The notes: generated from the letters alone by a model not told the origin. Shown: positions 6,743-15,529, numbered from the stretch's first letter. The stretch is 64,000 nt of DNA from Ancylobacter polymorphus (GCF_022836935.1 NZ_CP083239.1:1874001-1938000); one strand, 5' to 3'. Numbers and translations are program-made.

Positions 6743-9151
6743 TCAGGCCGCTTCGGAATGGTCGGTCTTGGCGTCGCGGCGGCCGAATTTCGGCAGCAGC
6801 GCCTTCACGCTGTCGAGCCCGCGCGTGCCGGGGCTGGGGCTGCCGGTGTCGGTGCCCTGCCCATATTCGTAGCCATAGCCGTAGCCGTAGCCATAACCAT
6901 AGCCATAGCCGTAATGGGCGCTGCGGGTGTCGAACTTGGTCAGCACGACGCCGATGGTAGCGGCGCGGGCGATCTGCAGCCGGCGCAGCGCGTTGCGGGC
7001 AATGGCACGGCGCCCGTCGCCGGAGCCGGTGACGAAGATGGTCGCCTGCGCGGCGGCGCCGAGCAGCTGGGCGTCGGCGATGCTGAGCATGGGCGGGCTG
7101 TCGAAGATCAGCAGGTCGTAAATCTCAAGCCCGACCGAGATCAGCGAGAACACATGGGTGCCGCCAAGAATTTCCGCCGCATTGGGCGGCAGCGGGCCGG
7201 AGGCGAGGAAATCGAGCGTGTCGAGATCGGTCGCCTGCACCACGTCGTGCAAAGTCGACATGCCGGTGAGGCAATTGCTCAGCCCCACCGAATTGTCATA
7301 GCCGAGCTTGCTGTGCACCGAGGGGCGGCGCAGATCGGCGTCGATCAGCAGCACGCGCTTGCCCGTGATGGCGTAGTGCCGCGCCAGCGCGATGGCGGTG
7401 CTCGACTTGCCCTCGGCTGCGCCGGCGCTGGTGACCACCAGCGTGCGCGGCAGCCCGGTTTCGGTGGCGAATTGCAGCGAGGTCGCCAGCGAGCGATAGG
7501 CCTCGGCGACGGCCGAGCGTGGGTCGCTGAGCTCGGCGACGATGCCATTGGGGAACTCGGCGCGCGGAACGATGCCGAGGATCGGCAGGCCGGTGGCCTT
7601 TTCCGCGTCCTCGGGCGAGTGGATGCGGTCATCAAAGAGCTCGATCAGGAGACCCGCGCCGAAACCTGCGAGCAGGCCGAAAAGCAGCGATCCGGCCAGG
7701 ACCATCGTCGTCTTTGGGTGCGAGCGCCAGCCGGGCATCGCACGATCGACGATGAACACGTTGTTGGTACCCACGCCGCTGGCGACGTCCACTTCCTTAT
7801 AACGCTGAAGCAGGCTGTTATAGAGGTTCCGGTTCGAATCGACCTCGCGCTGGAGGATTCCGTAGCGCACGCTCTTCTTCTGCAGTTCCAGAACCTCGCC
7901 TCGCAATTCCTCAATGCGCTCGCGCATCTGGGCTTCCTGGCTGGCGGAAGACTCGTAGGTCGCCTTCAAAGCGTTTCGTATCGTCGAGACTTCAGTGGCG
8001 AGCTGGCGGTCGATCTCGGCAATCTTGTTGGAGATTTCCACCATCGCCGGGTAGCCCGGCTTGAAGGTTTCCAGCTTCTCCTCATAGTCCCGCCTCAGCG
8101 AATTGCGCTGGGCGCGAAGCCCGTCGATGACGCCGTTGGACAGGAGCTGGGGCAGATTGATTGCCGAACTCGCCTCCACCTGCTTCCATGTCTCCTCGTC
8201 GCGGATGCGGTTGGAGATCAGCTGGCCAAGGGCGGCATTAGCTGCCGCCAGATTGTTTTCGGCGATCGAGACCTTGTCATTGGTCTGGATCATGTCCTCG
8301 CGTTCGGAAAAGGCGATCAATGCCTGCTCGGACTCCTCCAGCCGCAGTTTTAGCTGTTTGATCTGGTCTTCCAAGAAGACCTTCGCGTAGGAATTGGCCG
8401 CGAAACGCTTGTCGAGATTGGCGGTGACATAGGCGTCCGCATAGGCGTTGGCGATGGCGGCCGCGCGCGTGGGCGACGTGTCGGTGTAATGGATGTCCAC
8501 TAGGCGGGAGGTGGTCACGGCATTGACATCGACGCTCCCCTGAACCCGGCCGGTGGCGACGGCGAGATTCCTCTCCGCCTGCGCGACCGGATCTAAGTCT
8601 TCCGACGGGCCCGAGACAAGATTGAAGATGCCGCGGATCAAGCCGGGCGAGGAGGCCGTGAAGCCGTCGTCCCGGTCGAGCCCAAGCGCGGCCACGGTAC
8701 GCTCGGCCATGGCGCGCGTCTTGAGGAGCTCCAGATGGGTCTTCTGGAAGTCGCTGCCGCCGGATTCGTCGGGTGCGGTGGAGCCATCATCGACAATTTT
8801 GCTGGCTTGGCGGTCGATCTGGATGCGCACCGTCGAGGTGTAAAGCGGTGTCGCCAGGAAACAATAGACCAGCCCTAGGACCAGGGAGACGGCCGATGTG
8901 CCCAGGATGAGGTGCCGCCATTTCCAGGCGATCGCCATCATCTGCCGGGCAAGCGCCACGAGATCGATGTCGTCGCCTGAAGCTTCGGCCGAGTTATAGG
9001 TGGGATAGGCGCTCACGCCATATCCATAGCCGTCCCGCGTCGAGGTCAATGCGCGAGTCTCGATGGTGGCGAGCAGGCTTTTCCCGTCTCCGCCGGCCCG
9101 GGCGCCGTCTCCCCCTTCGTTCACCATCGTGTCTTTGTCCCCCTGGGGCAT
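6743..9151 (-). CDS. wzc: Polysaccharide co-polymerase / bacterial tyrosine autokinase (Wzc-like)
   Basis: This inner-membrane protein controls polysaccharide chain length and export by cycles of tyrosine autophosphorylation. The 802 residues include a Wzz domain between two membrane helices (about 80-100 and 475-500), a long periplasmic coiled-coil region, and a C-terminal BY-kinase domain. The kinase has Walker A SAGAAEGKSSTA (about 575-586), Walker A' LLIDADLRRP (about 601-610) and Walker B LLIFDSPP. The C-terminus carries nine tyrosines in a Tyr-Gly ladder (about 746-764), the expected autophosphorylation cluster. Its DNA is a 6-bp repeat. The gene lies 22 bp downstream of wza; the PHP phosphatase upstream is the likely dephosphorylating partner. 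Confidence 0.94.
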   Translation of the reverse strand: MPQGDKDTMVNEGGDGARAGGDGKSLLATIETRALTSTRDGYGYGVSAYPTYNSAEASGDDIDLVALARQMMAIAWKWRHLILGTSAVSLVLGLVYCFLATPLYTSTVRIQIDRQASKIVDDGSTAPDESGGSDFQKTHLELLKTRAMAERTVAALGLDRDDGFTASSPGLIRGIFNLVSGPSEDLDPVAQAERNLAVATGRVQGSVDVNAVTTSRLVDIHYTDTSPTRAAAIANAYADAYVTANLDKRFAANSYAKVFLEDQIKQLKLRLEESEQALIAFSEREDMIQTNDKVSIAENNLAAANAALGQLISNRIRDEETWKQVEASSAINLPQLLSNGVIDGLRAQRNSLRRDYEEKLETFKPGYPAMVEISNKIAEIDRQLATEVSTIRNALKATYESSASQEAQMRERIEELRGEVLELQKKSVRYGILQREVDSNRNLYNSLLQRYKEVDVASGVGTNNVFIVDRAMPGWRSHPKTTMVLAGSLLFGLLAGFGAGLLIELFDDRIHSPEDAEKATGLPILGIVPRAEFPNGIVAELSDPRSAVAEAYRSLATSLQFATETGLPRTLVVTSAGAAEGKSSTAIALARHYAITGKRVLLIDADLRRPSVHSKLGYDNSVGLSNCLTGMSTLHDVVQATDLDTLDFLASGPLPPNAAEILGGTHVFSLISVGLEIYDLLIFDSPPMLSIADAQLLGAAAQATIFVTGSGDGRRAIARNALRRLQIARAATIGVVLTKFDTRSAHYGYGYGYGYGYGYGYEYGQGTDTGSPSPGTRGLDSVKALLPKFGRRDAKTDHSEAA
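6860..6913 (-). repeat. Hexanucleotide coding repeat for Tyr-Gly tail of Wzc
   Basis: Nine tyrosine codons, eight followed by glycine and one by glutamate, are encoded by tandem 6-bp units of the form TAY-GGY inside the wzc 3' end. Seven consecutive Tyr-Gly units are uninterrupted. The units are nearly identical, so slippage could change the number of phosphorylatable tyrosines without breaking the frame. Confidence 0.8.
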
Positions 9152-9173
9152 CTGGCGCTAACCGATCGGCTGG

Positions 9174-10022
9174 CTATAGCATCATGAATGTGTTGAATAG
9201 CGGAAGCGACCGCAAAATGTACTGGAGGCCGACCTTCACGTCGGACGAGGGCACCGTCACGATATCCCCCGCCCGGAGATCCGGATCGCTCACCTTCTGG
9301 GAGCGCAGGTCGCTCAAATTGAATTTGGCTACGCTGCTCTTGCCGTCGACGCGGCGGAAAACCAGGATGGTGCCATCGGAAACTTCCTGTGCGCCGCCGG
9401 CCATCGCGATCGCCTGGAGGAGGGATACCGGCCCCTGCATGGGGAAGACGCCGGGCTTGGCCACCGCGCCGTCGACCGTGATGCGATGGCTGTTATATTC
9501 CTTGACGAGCACCGTGACCTGCGGATTGCGGACGTAATTCCCGCCGAGCTTGCTGGCAACATCCCTTTCGATCTCGCTCACTGTCAGACCCGCACCCTGT
9601 ACTTCTCCGATCAGCGGAAAGCTGAACTTGCCGCTCTCCGATATCTGCACCGTCTGTGACAGTTCCGGGACCTTGAAGACGGTGATGTTGAGCATGTCGA
9701 GCGGACCGACGCGATAGCCCGATGATCCCGGCGTGCCGACTGCCGTCACCGCCGCGACCTCGCTGGCGGGAGCTTCGGGCTGCGCCGCCACCGGCACCGT
9801 GCTTGCGGCGACCGCAGGCCGCGCCGTCGCTGGCGAAGTCACCGTCGCGGTGCGGGCGGCGGAGGACGGCGCCTGCTCACCCGAATTCACATAGCTCCCC
9901 GCCGAGGTGGAGGGCGAGGGGCTATCGCCCGAAGAAGCGACGCAGCCGGCCAAGAAGATCGCCGCCACCGCGACCGCCGCGATGCGCGCGGGGATCGTCG
10001 CTATTCTTCCGCCCAGCTTCAT
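9174..10022 (-). CDS. wza: Polysaccharide export lipoprotein (Wza-like)
   Basis: This outer-membrane polysaccharide export protein forms the exit channel for the capsule or EPS chain. It has 282 residues, shorter than E. coli Wza (379), as is usual in alphaproteobacteria. A lipoprotein signal with the lipobox LAGC places the modified cysteine near residue 27. A low-complexity Ser/Ala/Thr linker follows. The poly-export domain begins at YRVGPLDMLNITVFKVPEL (about residue 101), and an SLBB-type segment includes ITVDGAVAKPGVFPMQGPVS. The start is fixed by the signal peptide. The first 101 bp overlap the 3' end of the phosphatase gene in another frame. Confidence 0.92.
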   Translation of the reverse strand: MKLGGRIATIPARIAAVAVAAIFLAGCVASSGDSPSPSTSAGSYVNSGEQAPSSAARTATVTSPATARPAVAASTVPVAAQPEAPASEVAAVTAVGTPGSSGYRVGPLDMLNITVFKVPELSQTVQISESGKFSFPLIGEVQGAGLTVSEIERDVASKLGGNYVRNPQVTVLVKEYNSHRITVDGAVAKPGVFPMQGPVSLLQAIAMAGGAQEVSDGTILVFRRVDGKSSVAKFNLSDLRSQKVSDPDLRAGDIVTVPSSDVKVGLQYILRSLPLFNTFMML

Positions 10023-10770
10023 TGAACCCTGCCACCCCTGTCGCCGCGCATTCTGCCGGCGCCCTGTCCAAAATGATGTCGCGCGGGCATTGCACGGTCA
10101 TGCGCGCGGCCTCCGCCATGCCGACAAGGCGTTCCGCCGCCCGACGGCCCTCGGCCAGGTCCGGCGGGCGCTTCATCGTATCATGCGCGTCGCTGGCGAG
10201 GATATGCGCCTTGCCCTCGCTGACCATCTTCTCCGCCCAGTATGTCGGTCGGCGCCCGAAACGGCCGGTCAGAGATCCCGAGGTAATCTGCATCCACACC
10301 CCCCGCGCCGCCATGCGCTCGATGAGATCGTATTTCTCCTCGATCCACTTCATCCGCTCGGGATGGGTCACGATAGGCACATAATTTGCCAAAAGAATGG
10401 TAAAGACCAATTCGTCCAGCCGCGCCGGGGCGACATTGTGCGGCGGCTCGACCAGCACGTAGCGCGTATCCCCCAGCGTCAGCAGCCGTCCGCGCCGCAA
10501 CTCGCCGGCGAAATCGGGCACGATATGGTTGTCGGCACCGGGAATGAGGATGAGCGGCACCCCCGCCTCGTCCAGCACGCGCTGAAGATCGTCCACCGCC
10601 CGGCGAATCTGGGGACCCTCATTATGATAGACGCCCGGCAGGATGTGCGGGGTGCAGGCGACGATCTCCACCCCTTGCGCGACATGCAGCCGCGCCATTT
10701 CGAGCGAGACGGCGTAATCGGCCGCGCCGTCGTCGATGCCGGGCAGGATATGATTGTGCAGGTCGATCAT
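9922..10770 (-). CDS. PHP-family tyrosine phosphatase (CpsB/YwqE type)
   Basis: This metal-dependent PHP-domain phosphatase probably dephosphorylates the tyrosine tail of Wzc, as CpsB/Wzb-equivalent enzymes do. The N-terminal metal motif is MIDLHNHILPGIDDG. Further metal-site motifs are ACTPHILPG, VTHPERM and LASDAHD. The ATG at 10770 was chosen because it begins the conserved DLHNHILPG motif; an in-frame ATG at 10779 is equally possible. The resulting 282 residues are slightly longer than typical (about 250). The last 30-40 residues are Arg/Gly-rich and overlap the Wza signal peptide coding. It is first gene of the leftward export operon. Confidence 0.9.
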   Translation of the reverse strand: MIDLHNHILPGIDDGAADYAVSLEMARLHVAQGVEIVACTPHILPGVYHNEGPQIRRAVDDLQRVLDEAGVPLILIPGADNHIVPDFAGELRRGRLLTLGDTRYVLVEPPHNVAPARLDELVFTILLANYVPIVTHPERMKWIEEKYDLIERMAARGVWMQITSGSLTGRFGRRPTYWAEKMVSEGKAHILASDAHDTMKRPPDLAEGRRAAERLVGMAEAARMTVQCPRDIILDRAPAECAATGVAGFNEAGRKNSDDPRAHRGGRGGGDLLGRLRRFFGR

Positions 10771-11164
10771 GGGGCCCATCTGTGCATGCAGCCAGCGGGA
10801 GCGTCCTTGCGGGCGGTCAATCGGCCGCACCCCGCACGCCAGGCGAACGGCCGGCGCCGCCGTGTCACAGGTGTGCAGATAGGGCGGGGGAGGGGGCTCA
10901 GCAAGGAGCGCGGGCGCTCGGCGCGCTTTTGCAGACACGCGAACCTGTGTTGGCGGCGCTCTTGCACACATGGGGCGGTAGCGGCGAAGCTGGGGCGAAG
11001 ATCCTGCGTTTGTAAGGGAATCTCAGCATTCCTCGCGCGCAGAAGCGGGATAAGAGACAATTTCGAAACCACGTCTTCCCTGCGGTTTTGATTTCAGGGA
11101 GCGAACCCTGTAACATTCAGCAAGGTTCGCGGGCCAGAGATTACGTTTCGTAAGGCGGGGCAAA
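10771..11164. promoter_or_regulatory. Divergent promoter region of the polysaccharide locus
   Basis: This gap of about 390 bp separates the leftward phosphatase-wza-wzc operon from the rightward FecR-like gene. No credible gene is visible. It should hold both promoters. The short inverted repeat GGGAAT-ctcagc-ATTCC lies near 11018-11034. A good ribosome site (AAGGCGGGG) precedes the rightward ATG at 11165. I could not define convincing -35/-10 boxes. Confidence 0.45.
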
Positions 11165-11581
11165 ATGAAGCGTTGTGTGGCGTATGTGTCGGTGGCGGGG
11201 CTCGTCTCGCTCGGCATGATCGGTTCGGCGGCGGCGGATGCCTGCCAGACCACGGGCACGCTTGCCGAGGCGGTGGGTACGGTGCTGGTCGACAAGGGCC
11301 AGGGCTTTGCCCCGGGCGTCGTCGGCGCTTCGCTCAAGAGCGGCGACAAGGTGGCGGTGCAGGGCCCCGGCAGCGCCGTGATCGATTTCGGCAATGAGCG
11401 CACCGTGACCGTCCCGTCCTCCACCACGGAAACGCTGCGCGTGCCCGGCTGCGGGCTGGCGCTCGATGATTCGACCGGCCTGGTGATTGGCACTGTCGCG
11501 GTCGGCGGCGGTATCGCGGCGGCCATTGCCCTCTCCAACGAAGGCAGCAAGAATGGGATCATCTTCCCCGTCAGTCCATGA
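11165..11581 (+). CDS. Small secreted protein with FecR-like domain, first in EPS arm
   Basis: This 138-residue protein has a Sec signal peptide (about 1-25, ending GSAAA-DA) and a short beta-rich domain resembling the FecR core. The FecR-like phrases are GTVLVDKGQGF, VGASLKSGDKVAVQGPGSAV and IDFGNERTVTVPSSTT. A hydrophobic stretch near residues 108-127 (LVIGTVAVGGGIAAAIALS) could anchor it to the membrane. It is the first gene of the rightward arm and sits beside the polymerase gene, so a role in envelope-linked EPS assembly is likely. The exact function is unknown to me. Its start has a strong ribosome site. Confidence 0.78.
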   Translation: MKRCVAYVSVAGLVSLGMIGSAAADACQTTGTLAEAVGTVLVDKGQGFAPGVVGASLKSGDKVAVQGPGSAVIDFGNERTVTVPSSTTETLRVPGCGLALDDSTGLVIGTVAVGGGIAAAIALSNEGSKNGIIFPVSP

Positions 11582-11615
11582 TCGCGGCGACGAACGCAGC
11601 ATGTGAAAGAGGCAA

Positions 11616-13175
11616 TTGGCCCTGTTTCTGAAGCCACATGGCGACGGGGGGGCGACGTATGGTGCGTCGGTCCTTCTGCTGTTCGCGAATATCGTGCTCG
11701 GCGGGGCCACACGCGCGGGCTATCTCGCCGACGTTCTGCTGCAGTTCTTTTCTCTGCCTTTTCTCGTTCTGGCGGCGTGGCTCTGGCTTGATCGTCTGAC
11801 GATCCCCCCGCGCCCGGCGCGGTTCAGCTTCAATCTTGCCTGCGGCGCCGCGATCGCGGTGGTCGGCCTGCTCATCGCGCTGGCGCAGCTCTTGCCGCTG
11901 TTCGGCGCGCCGGGCTGGGGCGGTGTATCCGCCCGCCTTGTCGCCGCAGGCGGGCAGGGGGTGGCGGGCGTCGCCTGGACGGGCAGTTCCTCCGTCGATC
12001 CGGCGGCCAGCCTCGCCGCGCTCCCCGCCGTGCTGCCGCCGCTGGCGCTGTTTCTTCTGATCGCCCTGCTCGACGAGGAGCGCCGCCTGCGTTTTTGCGG
12101 CTGGGGGCTGGTGTTCGGCCTCCTGGCCCTGTTCCTCGGCGTTCTGCAGGTGATGCAGGGGCCGGCCAGCGCGCTGCGTTTCTTCGAGATTAGCAATCGC
12201 TCGGAATCGGTCGGCTTCTTCGCCAACCGCAACCATTTCGCCGCGCAGCTCTATGTGACCTTTCTCATGGGCGTGGCCTGGTTCGTCGGGCGGGGAGGGA
12301 AGATCTTTCTCCGCAGGGCGCCGATGTCCAGCCAGGCCCTCTGGCTTGCCGGCGCCTGTGCCATGGCGGTTTTCGTCATGGCCGGCCTTGCGCTGGCGCG
12401 GTCGCGCGCGGGCATCCTTCTGCTGTTGGTCGCTCTCGCCGCTATCGTCGGCATGGCGCCGACCATTTCGGTCTGCCTGAGAGGCCGCGAGGTACGGTCG
12501 GGGCGGGTGCGGGGACCTCTCATCGTCGTGCTCGCCGGGTTGGTGCTGCTGGTGGGCCAACTCGGCGCCGAGCGCTTTCTAGTCCGTTTCGAGCAAGGCT
12601 TGGCGGATCAGCTGCGCGCCATGTTCAACGAGGTGACCTGGCGCGCAGCGATCGACGCGCTGCCCTTCGGTACGGGGCTCGCGACCTTCACCGCCGTCTT
12701 CCCAGTCTATGAGCCCACGGACGGGCTGACACCGCAATATGTGAACCGCGCCCATGACGACTGGCTGGAATTCTTCCTCGAGACGGGCATGCCGGGCCTT
12801 GTTCTGATCGCGCTTTTCCTCGTGTGGTTCGGCGAACGGCTCTACCGTATCTGGCTCGTCCCGACCTCCGGCAGCAGTCCGCAGAAGAGGCTTCTGCAGC
12901 ACTGCGCGTCGGTCGCCGTGCTCACGCTTCTGCTCCATTCCTTCGTCGATTATCCGCTGCGCACGGCGGCGATGATGGCGTATTTCGCGCTGTGCTGTGC
13001 CTTTATGACGCCTGGACCCGACGGCGGGAGGGTGGCCGACGCGGCCGCGGAGCGTCCCGAAGCTATGCCGTCGCCCGTCCGGTACTCCCCTTCGGCGCCC
13101 CGGCGGCCGGTGCTGAAGAGCGGCACCCAGCGGGCGGGGTCGCTGGCGTCGAGGAATGGCGGCCGACCCGCCTGA
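11616..13175 (+). CDS. O-antigen polymerase/ligase family protein (Wzy-like)
   Basis: This polytopic inner-membrane protein of 519 residues has about ten to twelve membrane helices. It belongs to the O-antigen ligase/polymerase superfamily, which polymerises lipid-linked repeat units or ligates them to an acceptor. The conserved NRNHFAAQLYVTF segment follows SNRSESVGFF. The late periplasmic loop motif NRAHDDWLEFFLETGMPGL is typical. The start is TTG at 11616 after an AAGAGG ribosome site. It lies 34 bp after the FecR-like gene. A second polymerase candidate (EpsG-like) lies at the end of the arm, so polymerase versus ligase roles cannot be assigned. Confidence 0.88.
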   Translation: MALFLKPHGDGGATYGASVLLLFANIVLGGATRAGYLADVLLQFFSLPFLVLAAWLWLDRLTIPPRPARFSFNLACGAAIAVVGLLIALAQLLPLFGAPGWGGVSARLVAAGGQGVAGVAWTGSSSVDPAASLAALPAVLPPLALFLLIALLDEERRLRFCGWGLVFGLLALFLGVLQVMQGPASALRFFEISNRSESVGFFANRNHFAAQLYVTFLMGVAWFVGRGGKIFLRRAPMSSQALWLAGACAMAVFVMAGLALARSRAGILLLLVALAAIVGMAPTISVCLRGREVRSGRVRGPLIVVLAGLVLLVGQLGAERFLVRFEQGLADQLRAMFNEVTWRAAIDALPFGTGLATFTAVFPVYEPTDGLTPQYVNRAHDDWLEFFLETGMPGLVLIALFLVWFGERLYRIWLVPTSGSSPQKRLLQHCASVAVLTLLLHSFVDYPLRTAAMMAYFALCCAFMTPGPDGGRVADAAAERPEAMPSPVRYSPSAPRRPVLKSGTQRAGSLASRNGGRPA

Positions 13176-13405
13176 CGCGGGGCCGCGGCTGCCAGATTCA
13201 CATCCAACGTTGAGTGCCGGACGAATTCAGGCGATGGGTGCGGGAGCCGCAGCCACAATTGATCGGGGGGCTACGCCTTTCTGCCGGCGGGTTCCTGTGA
13301 TACCGTTCAGAAATGAACGATATACCGGATTCGATCTCGCTCCACTCCGGCGCTCCGCCGAGGCACGGTAAGGCTCCCTTCGTGCGATAGTTTGAAAGGT
13401 TGGGG

Positions 13406-13780
13406 ATGGCGGGGCGACGCGATAGGCTGCAGGACGATGCGAGGCTCCGCGTGCTTCACCTGCTTCAGGAAAACGCGGAAATGTCGCAGCGGGAGCTCGC
13501 CGAAGCGGTTGGGATCAGCGTCGGCGGCGTCCATTACGTGCTGAGCGCGCTGATCGAAAAAGGCCTGGTGAAGCTCGGCAATTTCACTGCCGCCAAGGAC
13601 AAGCGACGCTATGCCTATATCCTGACGCCGAAGGGGATTGCCGCGAAGGCGGCGATCGCGCGGCGGGTTCTCAGGAGGAAGATCGACGAGTATGAGGCGT
13701 TAAAGGCAGAAATCGACGCATTGCGCGACGAGATCGGCGAGGAGCCTGCGCCGGGCGGGCTCGGGGCGGTGCGGCGGTGA
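13406..13780 (+). CDS. MarR-type EPS-associated transcriptional regulator
   Basis: This 124-residue winged-helix protein matches the MarR-type EPS-associated regulator pattern: HLLQENAEMSQRELAEAVGI, then SVGGVHYVLSALIEKGLVKL and a KDKRRYAYILTPKG wing. A C-terminal helix (about 85-112) is suitable for dimerisation. The ATG at 13406 is preferred over the TTG six bases upstream, because AAAGG ends at 13399 and gives correct spacing only to the ATG. Homologues sit within EPS clusters and are thought to act locally; a likely target is the locus itself. A gap of about 230 bp before it probably holds its promoter. Confidence 0.87.
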   Translation: MAGRRDRLQDDARLRVLHLLQENAEMSQRELAEAVGISVGGVHYVLSALIEKGLVKLGNFTAAKDKRRYAYILTPKGIAAKAAIARRVLRRKIDEYEALKAEIDALRDEIGEEPAPGGLGAVRR

Positions 13781-13853
13781 AGGAACCTGCGGATGGCCCC
13801 TGCCTTTGCGAATCGTTACAACGGGCAGGAGCTCCCGTGAAAGGTGGCCTTTA

Positions 13854-14807
13854 ATGAGCGGCCGGTTTGTCATTTCGCTCGATTTCGAACTTCTCTGGGG
13901 CGTGCGTGATCACGCCGACCGCAGGAGCTATGGCGCGAATATTCTCGGGGCCCGTACGGCCATTCCTCGGATGCTCGACCTGTTCGCCGCTAACGATATT
14001 CGGGCGACCTGGGCCATTGTCGGGTTTCTCTTTTGCGAGAATAAGGAGGAGCTGCTCGACTGCGTGCCCGAGGTGATGCCCGCCTACACCAATGCGCGCT
14101 TTTCCAATTATGGCTATTTCGACGAGATCGGCCGCGACGAGAGGACCGACCCGTATTATTTCGCGCCTTCGCTGATCGATCAGATCGCGCAGACGCCGGG
14201 CCAGGAGATCGGCACGTATACGCTGTCGCATTTCTATTGCCTCGAGGACGGTGCGACAGCTGAGGCCTTTGAGGCGGATCTGAAGGGGGCGCTCCGCCTG
14301 GCTTCGCGCCGCGGCATCACGCTCGGCTCGATCGTCTTCCCACGCAACCAGTTTGCGGCGGCGCATCTCGATATATGCGCAAGGCTGGGCATTTCGACCT
14401 ATCGCGGAAATCCGCCGGGCTGGGCCTATCAGGCCGCCAAGGGCGAGGAGCAGACCTATTCGCGCCGCGCGCTGCGGCTCGTCGATGCCTATAGCGGCGT
14501 TCTCGGCGCCCACAGCTTCGCCCCGGCCGGCGGCAGCCCGGCAAACGTGCCGGCGAGCCGCTTCCTGCGTCCCTGCGCGGGCCGGCTGGCGCGGCTGCAC
14601 CCGCTGCACATCGCCACTATCAAGCGCGGCATGACGGCTACGGTCAGGGCCGGGGCGGGCTACCATCTGTGGTGGCACCCGCATAATTTCGGCGGCGACG
14701 TTCAGGGGAACATGCAGGGTCTTTCGACCCTCATCAGTCATTTTGTCGAATTGCGGGACGGGTACGGCATGGCCTCGTGCTCGATGGGAGTTGCGCCGTG
14801 CGTTTGA
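13854..14807 (+). CDS. Polysaccharide deacetylase family protein (NodB fold)
   Basis: This 317-residue cytoplasmic protein has a NodB-type beginning (FVISLDFELLWGVRDH) containing the catalytic and metal aspartates. NDIRATWAIVGFLF follows, then QEIGTYTLSHFYC, where family members usually carry a HxxxH motif; here only the late histidine is obvious. A WWHPHNFGG motif lies near the end. The ATG at 13854 follows a GGTGG-type ribosome site; the longer frame from 13806 adds a poorly conserved extension. The enzyme may remove acetyl from a sugar intermediate. Its deviation in the HxxxH region makes activity uncertain. Confidence 0.82.
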   Translation: MSGRFVISLDFELLWGVRDHADRRSYGANILGARTAIPRMLDLFAANDIRATWAIVGFLFCENKEELLDCVPEVMPAYTNARFSNYGYFDEIGRDERTDPYYFAPSLIDQIAQTPGQEIGTYTLSHFYCLEDGATAEAFEADLKGALRLASRRGITLGSIVFPRNQFAAAHLDICARLGISTYRGNPPGWAYQAAKGEEQTYSRRALRLVDAYSGVLGAHSFAPAGGSPANVPASRFLRPCAGRLARLHPLHIATIKRGMTATVRAGAGYHLWWHPHNFGGDVQGNMQGLSTLISHFVELRDGYGMASCSMGVAPCV

Positions 14808-15529
14808 CCCTTCTCGCCGCGGAGTCTCAATCAACGGCGATCTTGCGCAACTATCTGCTCGATCACGGCGTCAGCGATGTGGAGATCGTTCTGGAAGCCC
14901 CCGTTCCCCGCGAGGAAACGCTGTTGCATCGCTACCGCAAGCTGGGATGGCGATCCGTGGCGGGGCAAGTGCTGTTCCAGCTCTGCATCCCTCCGCTTCT
15001 GCGCCGGCTCTCCCGGGGGCGCGCCACGGAGATCATGCGTCTTTACGGCCTTCGCGATACGCCGCTTGCCGATGCCGGCCATCGCGTGGCGACCATTAAC
15101 GCGCCGATCGTCGCGGAACTTTTGCAGGCTCGCCAGCCGGAGCTGGTGCTTGTGCACGGTACGAGGATCATCAAGTCGACGATCCTCAAATCGGTCGCCA
15201 GTCCGTTCGTAAATATACATGCAGGAATTATTCCGCGATATCGCGGCGTCCATGGCGGGTATTGGGCGCGCTGGTCAAAGGATGACGCGAATTTCGGCGT
15301 CACCATTCATCTGGTCGATCCAGGTGTTGATACCGGCGCCGTGCTGCGTCATCTGAGGTTCGCGCCGACGGAGCGGGACAACTTTGTAACTTATCCGTTG
15401 CTGCAACTTGCGGAGGCGTTACCGAAACTGGTCGAGCTTCTGCGTTCATTTGCGAACGACGGTGTTTTTGAAGTGCAAACGGCCGATGCTGGTGCTGCCG
15501 AAAGCCGACAATGGTATCACCCACTTTAG
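14798..15529 (+). CDS. Formyltransferase-family protein (sugar formyltransferase-like)
   Basis: This 243-residue protein belongs to the formyl-transferase fold seen in methionyl-tRNA formyltransferase and sugar N-formyltransferases. The key segment is FVNIHAGIIPRYRGVHGGYW, with the Asn-x-His pair of the active site. VTIHLVDPGVDTGAVL contains the aspartate that completes the usual Asn/His/Asp triad. GTG at 14798 was chosen because GGAG lies 8 bases upstream; it overlaps the deacetylase stop by 10 bp. Together with the deacetylase, it could replace an acetyl with a formyl group on an amino sugar. That pairing is inference from order. Confidence 0.82.
   Translation: MRLTLLAAESQSTAILRNYLLDHGVSDVEIVLEAPVPREETLLHRYRKLGWRSVAGQVLFQLCIPPLLRRLSRGRATEIMRLYGLRDTPLADAGHRVATINAPIVAELLQARQPELVLVHGTRIIKSTILKSVASPFVNIHAGIIPRYRGVHGGYWARWSKDDANFGVTIHLVDPGVDTGAVLRHLRFAPTERDNFVTYPLLQLAEALPKLVELLRSFANDGVFEVQTADAGAAESRQWYHPL

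Noticed and set aside
6860..6913. CRISPR-like or satellite array
   Set aside because: The repeats are in-frame Tyr-Gly codons of wzc; there are no spacers.
5897..8353. Open frame of 818 codons on the plus strand
   Set aside because: It is antisense to wzc, the J-domain gene and the 551-aa gene, is His/Arg/Gln-rich without any family motif, and arises from high GC codon bias.
13806..13853. Upstream extension of the polysaccharide deacetylase
   Set aside because: The extra 16 residues lack conservation features, and a better ribosome site precedes ATG 13854.
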